Of a DNA stretch of 64,000 nucleotides, positions 9,084 through 17,474 are shown piece after piece. Source of the stretch: Dyella sp. C9 (GTDB taxonomy: Bacteria > Pseudomonadota > Gammaproteobacteria > Xanthomonadales > Rhodanobacteraceae); assembly GCF_003332825.1 (NCBI RefSeq), contig NZ_QIRF01000007.1, forward strand, positions 108,633 to 172,632. Direction: 5' to 3'. The translations under genes and the position numbers were made by a program. The stretch's first letter is position 1; each line of letters opens with the position of its first letter. The notes under the pieces were generated by a model. The model was not told the origin of the DNA and ran no database searches. It was given only the letters and a program-made list of their open reading frames with translations.

Positions 9084-10160
9084 TCAGGTGCGCGTCCTGC
9101 GGGAGGCCACCGGCGGCGCCACCGAGTCGCGCTTGATCAGCTGGTGGGCGACGACGTGGTCGACCACTACCTTGGTGTCGCTTTCCTTGCGGCGGATCGT
9201 GCGCAGCAGGATGTCGATGGCCGAGTCGGCCATGCTCGCGATCGGCTGGCGCACTGTGCTCAGTTCCGGCCACACGGTGGTGGCGGCCGAGGTGTCGTCG
9301 AAGCCCACGATGGACACGTCGCGCGGTACTTCCAGCCCGCGGCGGTGCGCCACCGAAATGGCGGCCGCGGCCATGTCGTCGTTGCTGGCGAAGATGGCGG
9401 TCGGCGGCTGCTTCAGCGAGAGCAGCATTTCGACGGCGTCCAGGCCCGCGCGGTAGGTGAAGTAGCCCTGCTGCACCAGCGCCGGATCCGGCGCGATGCC
9501 GGCCTCCTTCAAGGCGGCCTGGTAGCCCTCGAAGCGCCGCGTGCTGGCGGTCTGGTTGGGGTGGCCCTTGATGAAGGCGATGCGCGTGTGACCCATCTTC
9601 AGCAGATGCTCGGTGACTTCGCGCGCGGCGAGGAAGTCATCGATGCGCACGCTGGAGATGTCGTGGTTGAAGCGACCCGCGGCAATGGCCACCACCGGCA
9701 CGCCGGCGTTGACCAGTTCCTCGATCACCACCTTCGATTCGCACAGCGGCGGTGGCAGGATCACGCCGGCCACGCTCTTGGCCAGCGCCCGCGCCGCCTT
9801 GCGCTCGCCGCTGGCGTCCAGTTCCTCCCAGTCGTCGATCACCAGCTGGGCAGCCGTGCGCGCGGAACCGCGCAGCGCGCCGAGCAGCAGTTCGCGCAGG
9901 TAGGCCGCGCTGGGATTGGTGTAGATGAGCGCGATGCGCGCATCCTGCGCCGCCGCCAGCGAGCTGGCCGCCAGGTTGGGTATGTAGCCCAGTTCGCGCA
10001 CCGCTTCCATCACGCGTTCGCGGGTGGCGTCGCGCACCTTGCTGTGCCCGTTGACCACGCGGGACACGGTCATCGGCGACACCTTGGCAAGCGCAGCCAC
10101 GTCGTCGATGGTGACGGCAGCTCCCTTGCGGCGGACCGACTTCTTGCCTGTCTTCTTCAA
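9084..10160 (-). CDS. xylR: LacI-family repressor, probable xanthomonad XylR
   Basis: A 358-aa LacI/GalR regulator. After a basic N-terminus comes the helix-turn-helix VTIDDVAALAKVSPMTVSRV (residues 16-35), the hinge helix NLAASSLAAAQ, then a periplasmic-binding-like effector domain (from IALIYTNPSAAYLRELL to the end, with FASNDDMAAAAI and SIVGFDDTSAA). The start is TTG with a ribosome site AGGGGA about 9 bp before it; no in-frame ATG precedes the HTH. In Xanthomonas the equivalent repressor binds the xyl-box and is released by xylose. Three good xyl-box matches in this window support the same job here. It is divergent from aguA. Confidence 0.85.
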   Translation of the reverse strand: MKKTGKKSVRRKGAAVTIDDVAALAKVSPMTVSRVVNGHSKVRDATRERVMEAVRELGYIPNLAASSLAAAQDARIALIYTNPSAAYLRELLLGALRGSARTAAQLVIDDWEELDASGERKAARALAKSVAGVILPPPLCESKVVIEELVNAGVPVVAIAAGRFNHDISSVRIDDFLAAREVTEHLLKMGHTRIAFIKGHPNQTASTRRFEGYQAALKEAGIAPDPALVQQGYFTYRAGLDAVEMLLSLKQPPTAIFASNDDMAAAAISVAHRRGLEVPRDVSIVGFDDTSAATTVWPELSTVRQPIASMADSAIDILLRTIRRKESDTKVVVDHVVAHQLIKRDSVAPPVASRRTRT

Positions 10161-10248
10161 TGCCGTTTCCCCTCGCGCTGCGCAGGCACCGCACAGGCCG
10201 TGTCACGGTTACCACGGACGTCCTGCCGGTGGTGATTTCGGATCGGAT

Positions 10249-12486
10249 ATGAATTCATTCTTGCATATGTTAGCGATAACTGTGATTGACCCGCCGTCTA
10301 ACATTCGTGCCGCGCGGCGGCCACGCGGCACGATCCTGCGCCGATGGCTGGGTGTGTTCGGTGGCCTGCTGCTCGCTTGCGCCGGCACGGTCAGGGCGGA
10401 GGACGGCTACGACCTGTGGCTGCGTTATCGCCCCCTGCCGGCAGCCCAGGCGAGCCTTTACCGCAGCCATGCTGCGCAACTGGTGATGGCCACCGCCACG
10501 CCGATCGAGCTGGCTACGCGGGACGAACTGCAGCGCGGCCTCGGCGGACTGTTGGGGCAGTCGCCCGCACTGGCCGATGCGGTCAGCGGCGATGGCGCCA
10601 TCGTGGTGGGCACGCCTTCGTCGTCGCCGGCCATCGCGCGGCTGCGGCTGGATACGGCGGGCCTCGGCCGCGAGGGTTACCTGATCCGCAGCGCCGTGAT
10701 CGCCGGCCATCCGGTCACCGTGGTGGCAGCCAACGACGACGTCGGCGCGTTGTACGGCACCTTCCACCTGTTGCGGCTGGTGCAGACAGGGCAGCTGCTG
10801 GACAAGCTGGACCTGCGCGACGCGCCCCGGCTCAAGCTGCGCGTGCTCGACCACTGGGACAACCTCGATCGCCACGTGGAGCGCGGCTATGCCGGCGCTT
10901 CGCTCTGGGACTGGCAGAAGCTGCCGGGCTGGCTGGACCCGCGCTACACCGACTACGCGCGTGCCAATGCCTCGATCGGCATCAACGGCACCGTGCTCAA
11001 CAACGTCAACGCCAACGCGGCGATCCTCACGCCGGCGTATCTCGACAAGGTCAAGGCGCTGGCGGGCGTGTTCCGGCCCTATGGCATCCGCGTGTACCTC
11101 AGCGTGAAGTTCAGCGCACCGATCGAGATCGGCGGGCTCAAGACCGCCGACCCGCTCGACCCGCAGGTGCAGCGCTGGTGGCGCGCCAAGGCCGACGAGA
11201 TCTATGCGCTGATCCCCGATTTCGGCGGCTTCCTGGTCAAGGCCAATTCCGAGGGCCAGCCCGGCCCGCAGGATTACGGCCGCACGCATGCCGATGGCGC
11301 CAACATGCTGGCCGATGCGTTGGCCCCGCACGGCGGCGTGGTGATGTGGCGCGCCTTCGTCTATTCGCAGCACAACAACGACGACCGCGCCAAGCAGGCC
11401 TATACCGAGTTCAAGCCGCTGGACGGCAAGTTCCGCGCGAACGTGCTGCTGCAGGTGAAGAACGGTCCGATCGACTTCCAGCCGCGCGAGCCGTTCAATC
11501 CGCTGTTCGGCGCGATGCCCGGCACGCCGCTGATGATGGAGTTCCAGGTCACCAAGGAATACCTGGGCTTCGCCACGCACCTGGCCTATCTCGGCCCGCT
11601 GTTCGAGGAGGTACTCAAGGCCGATACGCAGGCGCGCGGCAAGGGCTCCACCGTGGCCAAGGTGATCGACGGCCAGCTCGACGGCCACGTGCTGACCGGC
11701 ATGGCCGGCGTGGCCAACATCGGCACCGATCGCGACTGGACCGGATCGGACTTCAACCAGGCCAACTGGTACGCCTACGGGCGGCTGGCGTGGAATCCGG
11801 AGGCTTCGTCGCGCGACATCGCCGAGGACTGGGTGCGCATGACCTTCAGCAACGATCCCGCCTTCGTGAAGCCGGTGGTCGACATGATGATGGGCTCGCG
11901 CGAGGCCGTGGTGGACTACATGACTCCGCTGGGCCTGCATCACCTGATGGGCCATGGGCACCACTACGGCCCGGCACCATGGGATGCCAGCGGCCCGCGC
12001 GCCGATTGGACGCCGGTGTATTACCACCGCGCCGACCGCAACGGCATCGGCTTCGACCGCAGCAGCAGCGGTAGCGACGCGGTGGCGCAGTACGCGCCGC
12101 CGGTGGCGGCCGAGTTCAACGATCCGGCGCGCGCGCCGGAGGCGCTCCTGCTGTGGTTCCACCACCTGCCGTGGAACTATCGCCTGCATTCGGGCCAGAC
12201 CCTGTGGGATGCGCTGGTGGCGCATTACACCCGGGGCGTGGAAGAGGTGGCGCAGATGCGCAACACCTGGGCGCGCCTGGATGGCTACGTCGATGCGGAC
12301 CGCTATCGAAAGGCCGCCAGTTTCCTCGCCATCCAGCAGGACGAGGCGCAGTGGTGGCGCGACGCCAGCATCGCCTATTTCCAGAGCCTCAATGGCTTGC
12401 CGCTGCCTGCCGGCTACCGGCCGCCGGCGCATCCGCTGAGCTACTACGAATCGCTCACCTTTCCCTTCGTTCCGGGTTACCCATGA
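10249..12486 (+). CDS. aguA: GH67 alpha-glucuronidase
   Basis: Removes (4-O-methyl-)glucuronic acid from the non-reducing xylose of aldouronic acids released by xylanase. The 745-aa protein has the GH67 layout and the segments that carry the family's catalytic carboxylates: VKANSEGQPGPQDYGR, LQVKNGPIDFQPREP and PLMMEFQVTKEYLG. A hydrophobic stretch WLGVFGGLLLACAGTVRAED is a signal peptide, so it is probably periplasmic. The start is unsure: ATG 10249 and ATG 10267 precede a weak xyl-box (10268-10281), and GTG 10282 follows it. The stop overlaps the next gene by 4 bp, which opens a long operon of debranching and uronate-catabolic genes. Confidence 0.93.
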   Translation: MNSFLHMLAITVIDPPSNIRAARRPRGTILRRWLGVFGGLLLACAGTVRAEDGYDLWLRYRPLPAAQASLYRSHAAQLVMATATPIELATRDELQRGLGGLLGQSPALADAVSGDGAIVVGTPSSSPAIARLRLDTAGLGREGYLIRSAVIAGHPVTVVAANDDVGALYGTFHLLRLVQTGQLLDKLDLRDAPRLKLRVLDHWDNLDRHVERGYAGASLWDWQKLPGWLDPRYTDYARANASIGINGTVLNNVNANAAILTPAYLDKVKALAGVFRPYGIRVYLSVKFSAPIEIGGLKTADPLDPQVQRWWRAKADEIYALIPDFGGFLVKANSEGQPGPQDYGRTHADGANMLADALAPHGGVVMWRAFVYSQHNNDDRAKQAYTEFKPLDGKFRANVLLQVKNGPIDFQPREPFNPLFGAMPGTPLMMEFQVTKEYLGFATHLAYLGPLFEEVLKADTQARGKGSTVAKVIDGQLDGHVLTGMAGVANIGTDRDWTGSDFNQANWYAYGRLAWNPEASSRDIAEDWVRMTFSNDPAFVKPVVDMMMGSREAVVDYMTPLGLHHLMGHGHHYGPAPWDASGPRADWTPVYYHRADRNGIGFDRSSSGSDAVAQYAPPVAAEFNDPARAPEALLLWFHHLPWNYRLHSGQTLWDALVAHYTRGVEEVAQMRNTWARLDGYVDADRYRKAASFLAIQQDEAQWWRDASIAYFQSLNGLPLPAGYRPPAHPLSYYESLTFPFVPGYP
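10268..10281 (-). promoter_or_regulatory. Weak xyl-box upstream of, or inside, the aguA start
   Basis: The minus strand reads AGTTATCGCTAACA, matching 11 of 14 bases of the xyl-box, with the half TCGCTAACA intact. It lies between the divergent LacI-type repressor gene and aguA, as expected for control of both. It is less certain than the other three boxes. Confidence 0.45.
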
Positions 12487-14519
12487 TGATCCAGCACGCA
12501 GCACCCAAGGTTTCGATGGTCCGTCGTTCGGCGCTTGCGCTGCTCGCCCTCGCCTTCGCCGCTCCGCTTGGCGCAAGCGCGACTGATGCAGGGGCGGGTC
12601 TGCTCAATCCGCTGTTCCAGGATCACGCGATCCTGCAACGCGACCAGCCCAACCACGTGTGGGGCGACGCCAAGGCGGGCGACAAGGTCACCGTGAGCTT
12701 CGCCGGCAAGCAGGCCACGGCGCGTGCCGATGCCAAGGGGCATTGGGAGGCGACGCTGCCGGCGGTGGGTGCGGGCGGCCCCTATCAGCTCACCGCCAGC
12801 GTGGTGGGCGGCGCTTCGCAGAGCATCAGCGACGTGCTGGTGGGTGATGTGTGGCTGTGTTCGGGCCAGTCCAACATGGTGCTGCAGGTGAAGCGCACGC
12901 TGGACTCGCGCTCGGAGATCCAGAACGCCGACAACGACCGCATCCGCATGCTCACCCTGGACAACGTGAGCAGCGTGACGCCGCTTGATCGCATTCCCGC
13001 CGCCGACCACTGGTTGAAGACCACGCCGGAAAACGTGCCCGAGTTCTCCGCCGCCTGTTACTACTTCGCGCGCGAATTGCAGAAGACGGTGGACGTACCG
13101 ATGGGCCTGGTGGTATCGGCCTGGGGCGGCTCGCGCATCGAGCCGTGGATGAGCGCGCAGGCGCTGCGCAAGGTCGGCGGCTACGACGGCGCGCTGGATC
13201 TGCTGGAGCAGTACGCCAGGGATCCGCAGCGGGCCGGCCAGCAATGGGATGCCCAGTGGCGTGCCTGGTGGCATGCGCGTGCGGGTGTGGCAGCGAATGA
13301 CGAGCCATGGAATCCGGCACACGTGAGCCAGGCCGGCTGGCAGGATGCGCCGCTGGACAAGGGCGCCTGGCAGCGCTGGGGCAAGCCCGAGCTGGCCAGC
13401 TTCACCGGCACCGTGTGGTACCGCACCATCGTGAAACTCACCGCCGCGCAGGCGAAGCAGGGCGCCACGCTTCATCTGAGCACGGTGAACGAGGCCGACC
13501 AGACCTGGGTCAACGGCCACTGGGTTGGCACCGAGTACGGCGGGCAGCCGCGCAGCTATGCCATTCCGGCGGGCTTGCTGCATGAGGGCGACAACCTCAT
13601 CGCCATCAATGTGCTCAACACCTATCGCGACGGCGGCCTGTACGGCGACGCGGCCCAGCGCAACATCCAGCTCGCCGATGGCAGCGCGGTATCGCTGGCC
13701 GACCACTGGCAGTACCGCGTGGTGCCGTCCAGCTACGGCCATCCGCCGAGCGTGCCGTGGCAGTCTACGCAGGGCCTCTCCACCATCTACAACGGCATGA
13801 TCGCGCCGCTGGGTGATTTCGTGTTCCGCGGTGCGCTGTGGTACCAGGGCGAGTCCAACACGGGTGACGCTTCCGCGCACTACCAGGCGTTGCTCGAAGC
13901 ACTGCGCGCGGACTTCCGCCAGCGCTTCGGCGCGCAGCTGCCGATGCTGATCGTGCAGCTCGCCGGCTATGGCGCCGCGCCCACGCATCCGAGCGAAAGC
14001 GGCACCGCGGGCATCCGCGAGGCGCAGCGTCTGGCCGCTGCCAATGACGCCCACTCGGCACTCGCTGTGGCGGTGGATATCGGCGAGCGTACTGACATCC
14101 ATCCCGCCAACAAGCAGGAGTTGGGTCGTCGCCTCGCGCGCGCCGCGCGCCAGGTGGTCTATGGCGAGAAGAACCTGCCGCCGTCCGGGCCGGTGCCTGT
14201 CTCCGTGCAGCGCGATGGCGATGGCGCGAGCATCCGCTTCAAGGATGTCACCGACGCGCTGGTGGTCTACGGCGCGGATCATCCCGCGGGCTTCGAGCTG
14301 TGCGGCGCACAGGCCGGCAGCTGCCATTACGCCGATGCCCAGGTGCACGGCGACAGCGTGAGCCTGCACGCCTCGCTGCCCGCCGGGGACATCGCACGCG
14401 TGCGCTACTGCTGGGCCGACAGCCCGGTGTGCACCTTGTACGACCACTCCGGCCTGCCGGCCGGTCCGTTCGAAATGCCCGTTTCACCCAACCGTTCCAC
14501 GCAGGATAGCCATCGATGA
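12483..14519 (+). CDS. SGNH-type carbohydrate acetylesterase (sialate O-acetylesterase family, CE20-like)
   Basis: Predicted exported esterase of about 678 aa that removes O-acetyl groups from hemicellulose. It has a signal peptide ([17 protein letters not shown]), an N-terminal beta-sandwich, and the SGNH blocks WLCSGQSNM (Ser130), [16 protein letters not shown] and DIHPANK (Asp538/His540). Between blocks II and III sits an inserted beta-rich domain (about residues 300-400, [13 protein letters not shown] to [13 protein letters not shown]), as in the CE20 xyloglucan acetylesterase of Xanthomonas citri. The start could be ATG 12483, 12486 or 12516; 12483 couples to aguA. The operon context suggests acetylated glucuronoxylan, while CE20 kinship suggests xyloglucan. 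Confidence 0.8.
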   Translation: MMIQHAAPKVSMVRRSALALLALAFAAPLGASATDAGAGLLNPLFQDHAILQRDQPNHVWGDAKAGDKVTVSFAGKQATARADAKGHWEATLPAVGAGGPYQLTASVVGGASQSISDVLVGDVWLCSGQSNMVLQVKRTLDSRSEIQNADNDRIRMLTLDNVSSVTPLDRIPAADHWLKTTPENVPEFSAACYYFARELQKTVDVPMGLVVSAWGGSRIEPWMSAQALRKVGGYDGALDLLEQYARDPQRAGQQWDAQWRAWWHARAGVAANDEPWNPAHVSQAGWQDAPLDKGAWQRWGKPELASFTGTVWYRTIVKLTAAQAKQGATLHLSTVNEADQTWVNGHWVGTEYGGQPRSYAIPAGLLHEGDNLIAINVLNTYRDGGLYGDAAQRNIQLADGSAVSLADHWQYRVVPSSYGHPPSVPWQSTQGLSTIYNGMIAPLGDFVFRGALWYQGESNTGDASAHYQALLEALRADFRQRFGAQLPMLIVQLAGYGAAPTHPSESGTAGIREAQRLAAANDAHSALAVAVDIGERTDIHPANKQELGRRLARAARQVVYGEKNLPPSGPVPVSVQRDGDGASIRFKDVTDALVVYGADHPAGFELCGAQAGSCHYADAQVHGDSVSLHASLPAGDIARVRYCWADSPVCTLYDHSGLPAGPFEMPVSPNRSTQDSHR

Positions 14520-15769
14520 GCACCACGCCTGAAGCCGTCTCGCACTCCTCGGCCCGCGATCGCGAGATCGTCGAGGCCAAGGTCATCGTCACCTGCCCGG
14601 GGCGCAACTTCGTCACGCTGAAGCTCGTCACCCGCTCGGGCGTCCCCGGCCTGGGCGATGCCACGCTCAACGGTCGCGAGCTGGCGGTGGCGTCCTACCT
14701 GCAGGACCACGTGGTGCCCAACCTGATCGGCCGCGACGCGGGCCGCATCGAGGACATGTGGCAGTTCTTCTATCGCGGTGCCTACTGGCGCCGCGGCCCG
14801 GTGACCATGACCGCGATCGCCGCGGTGGACGTGGCGCTGTGGGACATCCTCGGCAAGATGGCGGGCCTGCCGATCTACCAGCTGCTGGGCGGACGCTCGC
14901 GCGAGGGTGCGCTGGTCTACGGCCACGCCAATGGCCGTGACATCAGCGAAACCAGCGAGGTGGTGGGTCAGTTCAAGGAGCAGGGTTTCCTCGCCATCCG
15001 CGCGCAGTGCGGCGTGCCCGGCGTGAAGAAGGCTTACGGCATCTCCACCGGTGGCAAGCCGTACGAACCGGCCGAGAGCGAACTGCCGGCAGAGACGGTG
15101 TGGTCCACCCCGCGTTATCTCGACATCGTGCCGCAGCTGTTCGAGCGCCTGCGCGCTGACCATGGCCCCGAAGTGGAGCTGCTGCACGACGTGCACCATC
15201 GCCTCACCCCGATCGAGGCGGCACGCCTGGCGCGCAGCGTGGAGCCGTACTGCCTGTTCTGGCTGGAGGACGCCACCCCGGCCGAGAACCAGAAGTCGTT
15301 CGAACTGATCCGCCAGCATTCGGTGACGCCGCTGGCGGTGGGCGAGGTGTTCAACTCGATCTGGGACTGCAAGCACCTGATCGAGAACCAGCTGATCGAC
15401 TACATCCGCACCACCATCGTGCACGGCGGCGGCATCACCCACCTGCGTCGCCTGGCCGATTTCGCCGCGCTGCACCAGGTGCGCACCGGCTTTCACGGCG
15501 CCACCGACCTGTCGCCGGTGTGCATGGGTGCGGCGCTGCATTTCGACACCTGGGTGCCGAACTTCGGCATCCAGGAATACATGTTCCACTCGGACGAAAC
15601 CAACGAAGTCTTCCCGCACGACTACGCCTTCCGTGCCGGTCGCCTGCATTGCGGCGAAGCGCCCGGGCATGGCGTCACCATCGACGAGAAACTCGCCGCC
15701 CGCTTCCCCTACGCGCCCAAGCAGCTGCCGATCGCGCGCCTGGAAGACGGTTCGATGTGGGACTGGTGA
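14516..15769 (+). CDS. manD: D-mannonate dehydratase, enolase superfamily (ManD type)
   Basis: Dehydrates D-mannonate to 2-keto-3-deoxygluconate in glucuronate breakdown. The 417-aa protein belongs to the RspA/ManD branch of the enolase superfamily: N-terminal capping domain, then a TIM barrel with ligand segments such as [23 protein letters not shown] and [17 protein letters not shown], plus the late His in [20 protein letters not shown]. This is not the unrelated UxuA fold used by E. coli. ATG 14516 overlaps the esterase stop (ATGA), and its own stop overlaps the next ATG (TGATG). Flanking KdgK and fructuronate reductase support the mannonate activity over other acid-sugar dehydratases. Confidence 0.9.
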   Translation: MSTTPEAVSHSSARDREIVEAKVIVTCPGRNFVTLKLVTRSGVPGLGDATLNGRELAVASYLQDHVVPNLIGRDAGRIEDMWQFFYRGAYWRRGPVTMTAIAAVDVALWDILGKMAGLPIYQLLGGRSREGALVYGHANGRDISETSEVVGQFKEQGFLAIRAQCGVPGVKKAYGISTGGKPYEPAESELPAETVWSTPRYLDIVPQLFERLRADHGPEVELLHDVHHRLTPIEAARLARSVEPYCLFWLEDATPAENQKSFELIRQHSVTPLAVGEVFNSIWDCKHLIENQLIDYIRTTIVHGGGITHLRRLADFAALHQVRTGFHGATDLSPVCMGAALHFDTWVPNFGIQEYMFHSDETNEVFPHDYAFRAGRLHCGEAPGHGVTIDEKLAARFPYAPKQLPIARLEDGSMWDW

Positions 15770-17439
15770 TGCGCCTGGGCCGGTTCATGCTCGGTGGCCT
15801 GCTCGCCATGCTCGGTTTCGCCGCGCAGGCGCGGCAGCCCGTGCTGTTCGACGGCTTCGAGTATGCCGGCCACGACGCCGTGTTCGCGCAGCCGCTGGCA
15901 CCGGGCGAGTACCGCAACCCGGTGCTCGCCGGCTTCAGCCCGGACCCCAGCGTGGTGCGCGTGGGCGATCGCTACTACCTGGTCAATTCCAGTTTTGCGT
16001 ACTTCCCCGGTATCCCGGTGTACGAGAGTCGCGACCTGGTGCACTGGACGCCGATCGGCCATGTGATCGACCGTCCCTCGCAGCTGGATTTCGACGGGCT
16101 GGGCATGTCGCGCGGCGTGTTCGCGCCGACCATCAGCTACCACGATGGCACCTTCTACGTGGTCAACACGGCGGTGGACAGTGGCGGCAATTTCATCGCC
16201 ACCGCCACCAATCCGGCTGGCCCTTGGTCGGATCCGGTCTGGTTGCGCGGGGTGGACGGCATCGATCCATCGCTGTTCTTCGACGACGACGGCAAAGCGT
16301 ACCTGCTCAACAACGGTACGCCGGAAGGCAAGCCGCAGTACGAGGGCCATCGCGCCATCTGGCTGCAGCAGATCGACCTGGCGAAACAGGTGCCGGTGGG
16401 TGAGCGCAAGGTCGTGCTCAACGGTGGCACGCATTTCGAGCAGCGCCCGATCTGGATCGAAGGCCCGCACCTGTACAAGCGCGACGGCTGGTACTACCTG
16501 ATGTGTGCCGAGGGCGGCACCGGCCCGCAACATTCGGAAGTGGTGCTGCGCAGCCGGTCCGTGTGGGGTCCGTATGCGCCATACGAGGGTAATCCCATCC
16601 TGACCCAGCGGGACCTGCCGGCGGACCGCGCGAATGCGGTGATCAATGCGGGCCACGCCGACCTGGTCGAGGCCGCCGATGGCCGCTGGTGGGCGATCTT
16701 CCTGGCCAGCCGCGCCTACGACCGCGTGCATTACAACACCGGACGCGAAACCTTCCTGCTGCCGGTGACGTGGAAGGACGGCTGGCCCACGATCCTGCCG
16801 GCTGGTCAGCCGATACCGCCGGCGGCCAAGGGGCCGTCATTCCTGCAAGCGGAGGCCAGGCCATCGATGCTGACCGGCAACGTGCAGTGGCACGACCACT
16901 TCGATGGCGCTGCGCTCGATCCGGCCTGGCTGTTCGTGCGCGTACCCAAACAGCCGTGGGCCGACCTGCGCAGTCATCCGGGCAAGCTCGCCATCCATCC
17001 GCTGGCCGAGGACCTGGACACGCTGCGCAATCCTTCGTTTCTCGCGCGTCGCCAGCAGAACACGCAGTTCGAAGCGAGCACCTCATTCGCCGTGCCGGTC
17101 GATCGCGACGTGGAGGCGGGCATCGCCGCATTCCAGAACGAGCACTACTGGTACGCGTTGGGCGTGCGCCGCGACGGCGGTCACCTGCTGCTGTCCCTGC
17201 GTCGACATCGCGGCGGCGAAGTGGCCACGGTGGCCACGGCCGAACTGCCCGGCACGCTGCACTCGCTGGCCTTGATGATCAGCGGCGATGGCGGCGTGTA
17301 TGGCTTTGCCTATGACGATGGCGCGGGCTGGACCTGGCTGAGCCGCCACGAGGACGGCACCGTGCTGAGCACCGATGTGGCTGGCGGCTTCATTGGTGCC
17401 GTGGTCGGGCCCTACGCGCGCGTGCTTGGCGGCCAGTGA
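15769..17439 (+). CDS. GH43 beta-xylosidase / alpha-L-arabinofuranosidase (exported)
   Basis: Hydrolyses xylo-oligosaccharides or arabinose side chains. The 556-aa protein has a signal peptide (FMLGGLLAMLGFAAQA) and a five-bladed propeller with the three GH43 acids in order: base Asp in GFSPDPSVVRVGDRYY, pKa-modulating Asp in GIDPSLFFDDDG, and acid Glu in IEGPHLYKRDGWYYL. A C-terminal beta-sandwich follows (about residues 370-556, with HFDGAALDPAW and Gln/Tyr-rich strands), as in the larger bifunctional GH43 enzymes. The start is the ATG overlapping the manD stop. Which of the two activities dominates cannot be told by eye. Confidence 0.9.
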   Translation: MRLGRFMLGGLLAMLGFAAQARQPVLFDGFEYAGHDAVFAQPLAPGEYRNPVLAGFSPDPSVVRVGDRYYLVNSSFAYFPGIPVYESRDLVHWTPIGHVIDRPSQLDFDGLGMSRGVFAPTISYHDGTFYVVNTAVDSGGNFIATATNPAGPWSDPVWLRGVDGIDPSLFFDDDGKAYLLNNGTPEGKPQYEGHRAIWLQQIDLAKQVPVGERKVVLNGGTHFEQRPIWIEGPHLYKRDGWYYLMCAEGGTGPQHSEVVLRSRSVWGPYAPYEGNPILTQRDLPADRANAVINAGHADLVEAADGRWWAIFLASRAYDRVHYNTGRETFLLPVTWKDGWPTILPAGQPIPPAAKGPSFLQAEARPSMLTGNVQWHDHFDGAALDPAWLFVRVPKQPWADLRSHPGKLAIHPLAEDLDTLRNPSFLARRQQNTQFEASTSFAVPVDRDVEAGIAAFQNEHYWYALGVRRDGGHLLLSLRRHRGGEVATVATAELPGTLHSLALMISGDGGVYGFAYDDGAGWTWLSRHEDGTVLSTDVAGGFIGAVVGPYARVLGGQ

Positions 17440-17450
17440 GAGGAAACCGC

Positions 17451-17474
17451 ATGAAATACCGGGGGAAGTCCTGA
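17451..17474 (+). other. Seven-codon upstream ORF coupled to the GH3 gene
   Basis: ATG 17451 has a good ribosome site (AGAGGA, 6-7 bp before) and encodes MKYRGKS, ending in TGA that overlaps the GH3 start codon (TGATG at 17472-17476). The GH3 gene has its own GGGGGAAG site inside this mini-ORF. Translation of the leader could restart on the main gene. It may equally be chance. Confidence 0.35.

Noticed and set aside
10270..12576. 768-residue minus-strand open frame across aguA
   Set aside because: It is a shadow of the GH67 gene, with low-complexity Arg/His/Val composition and no recognisable domain.
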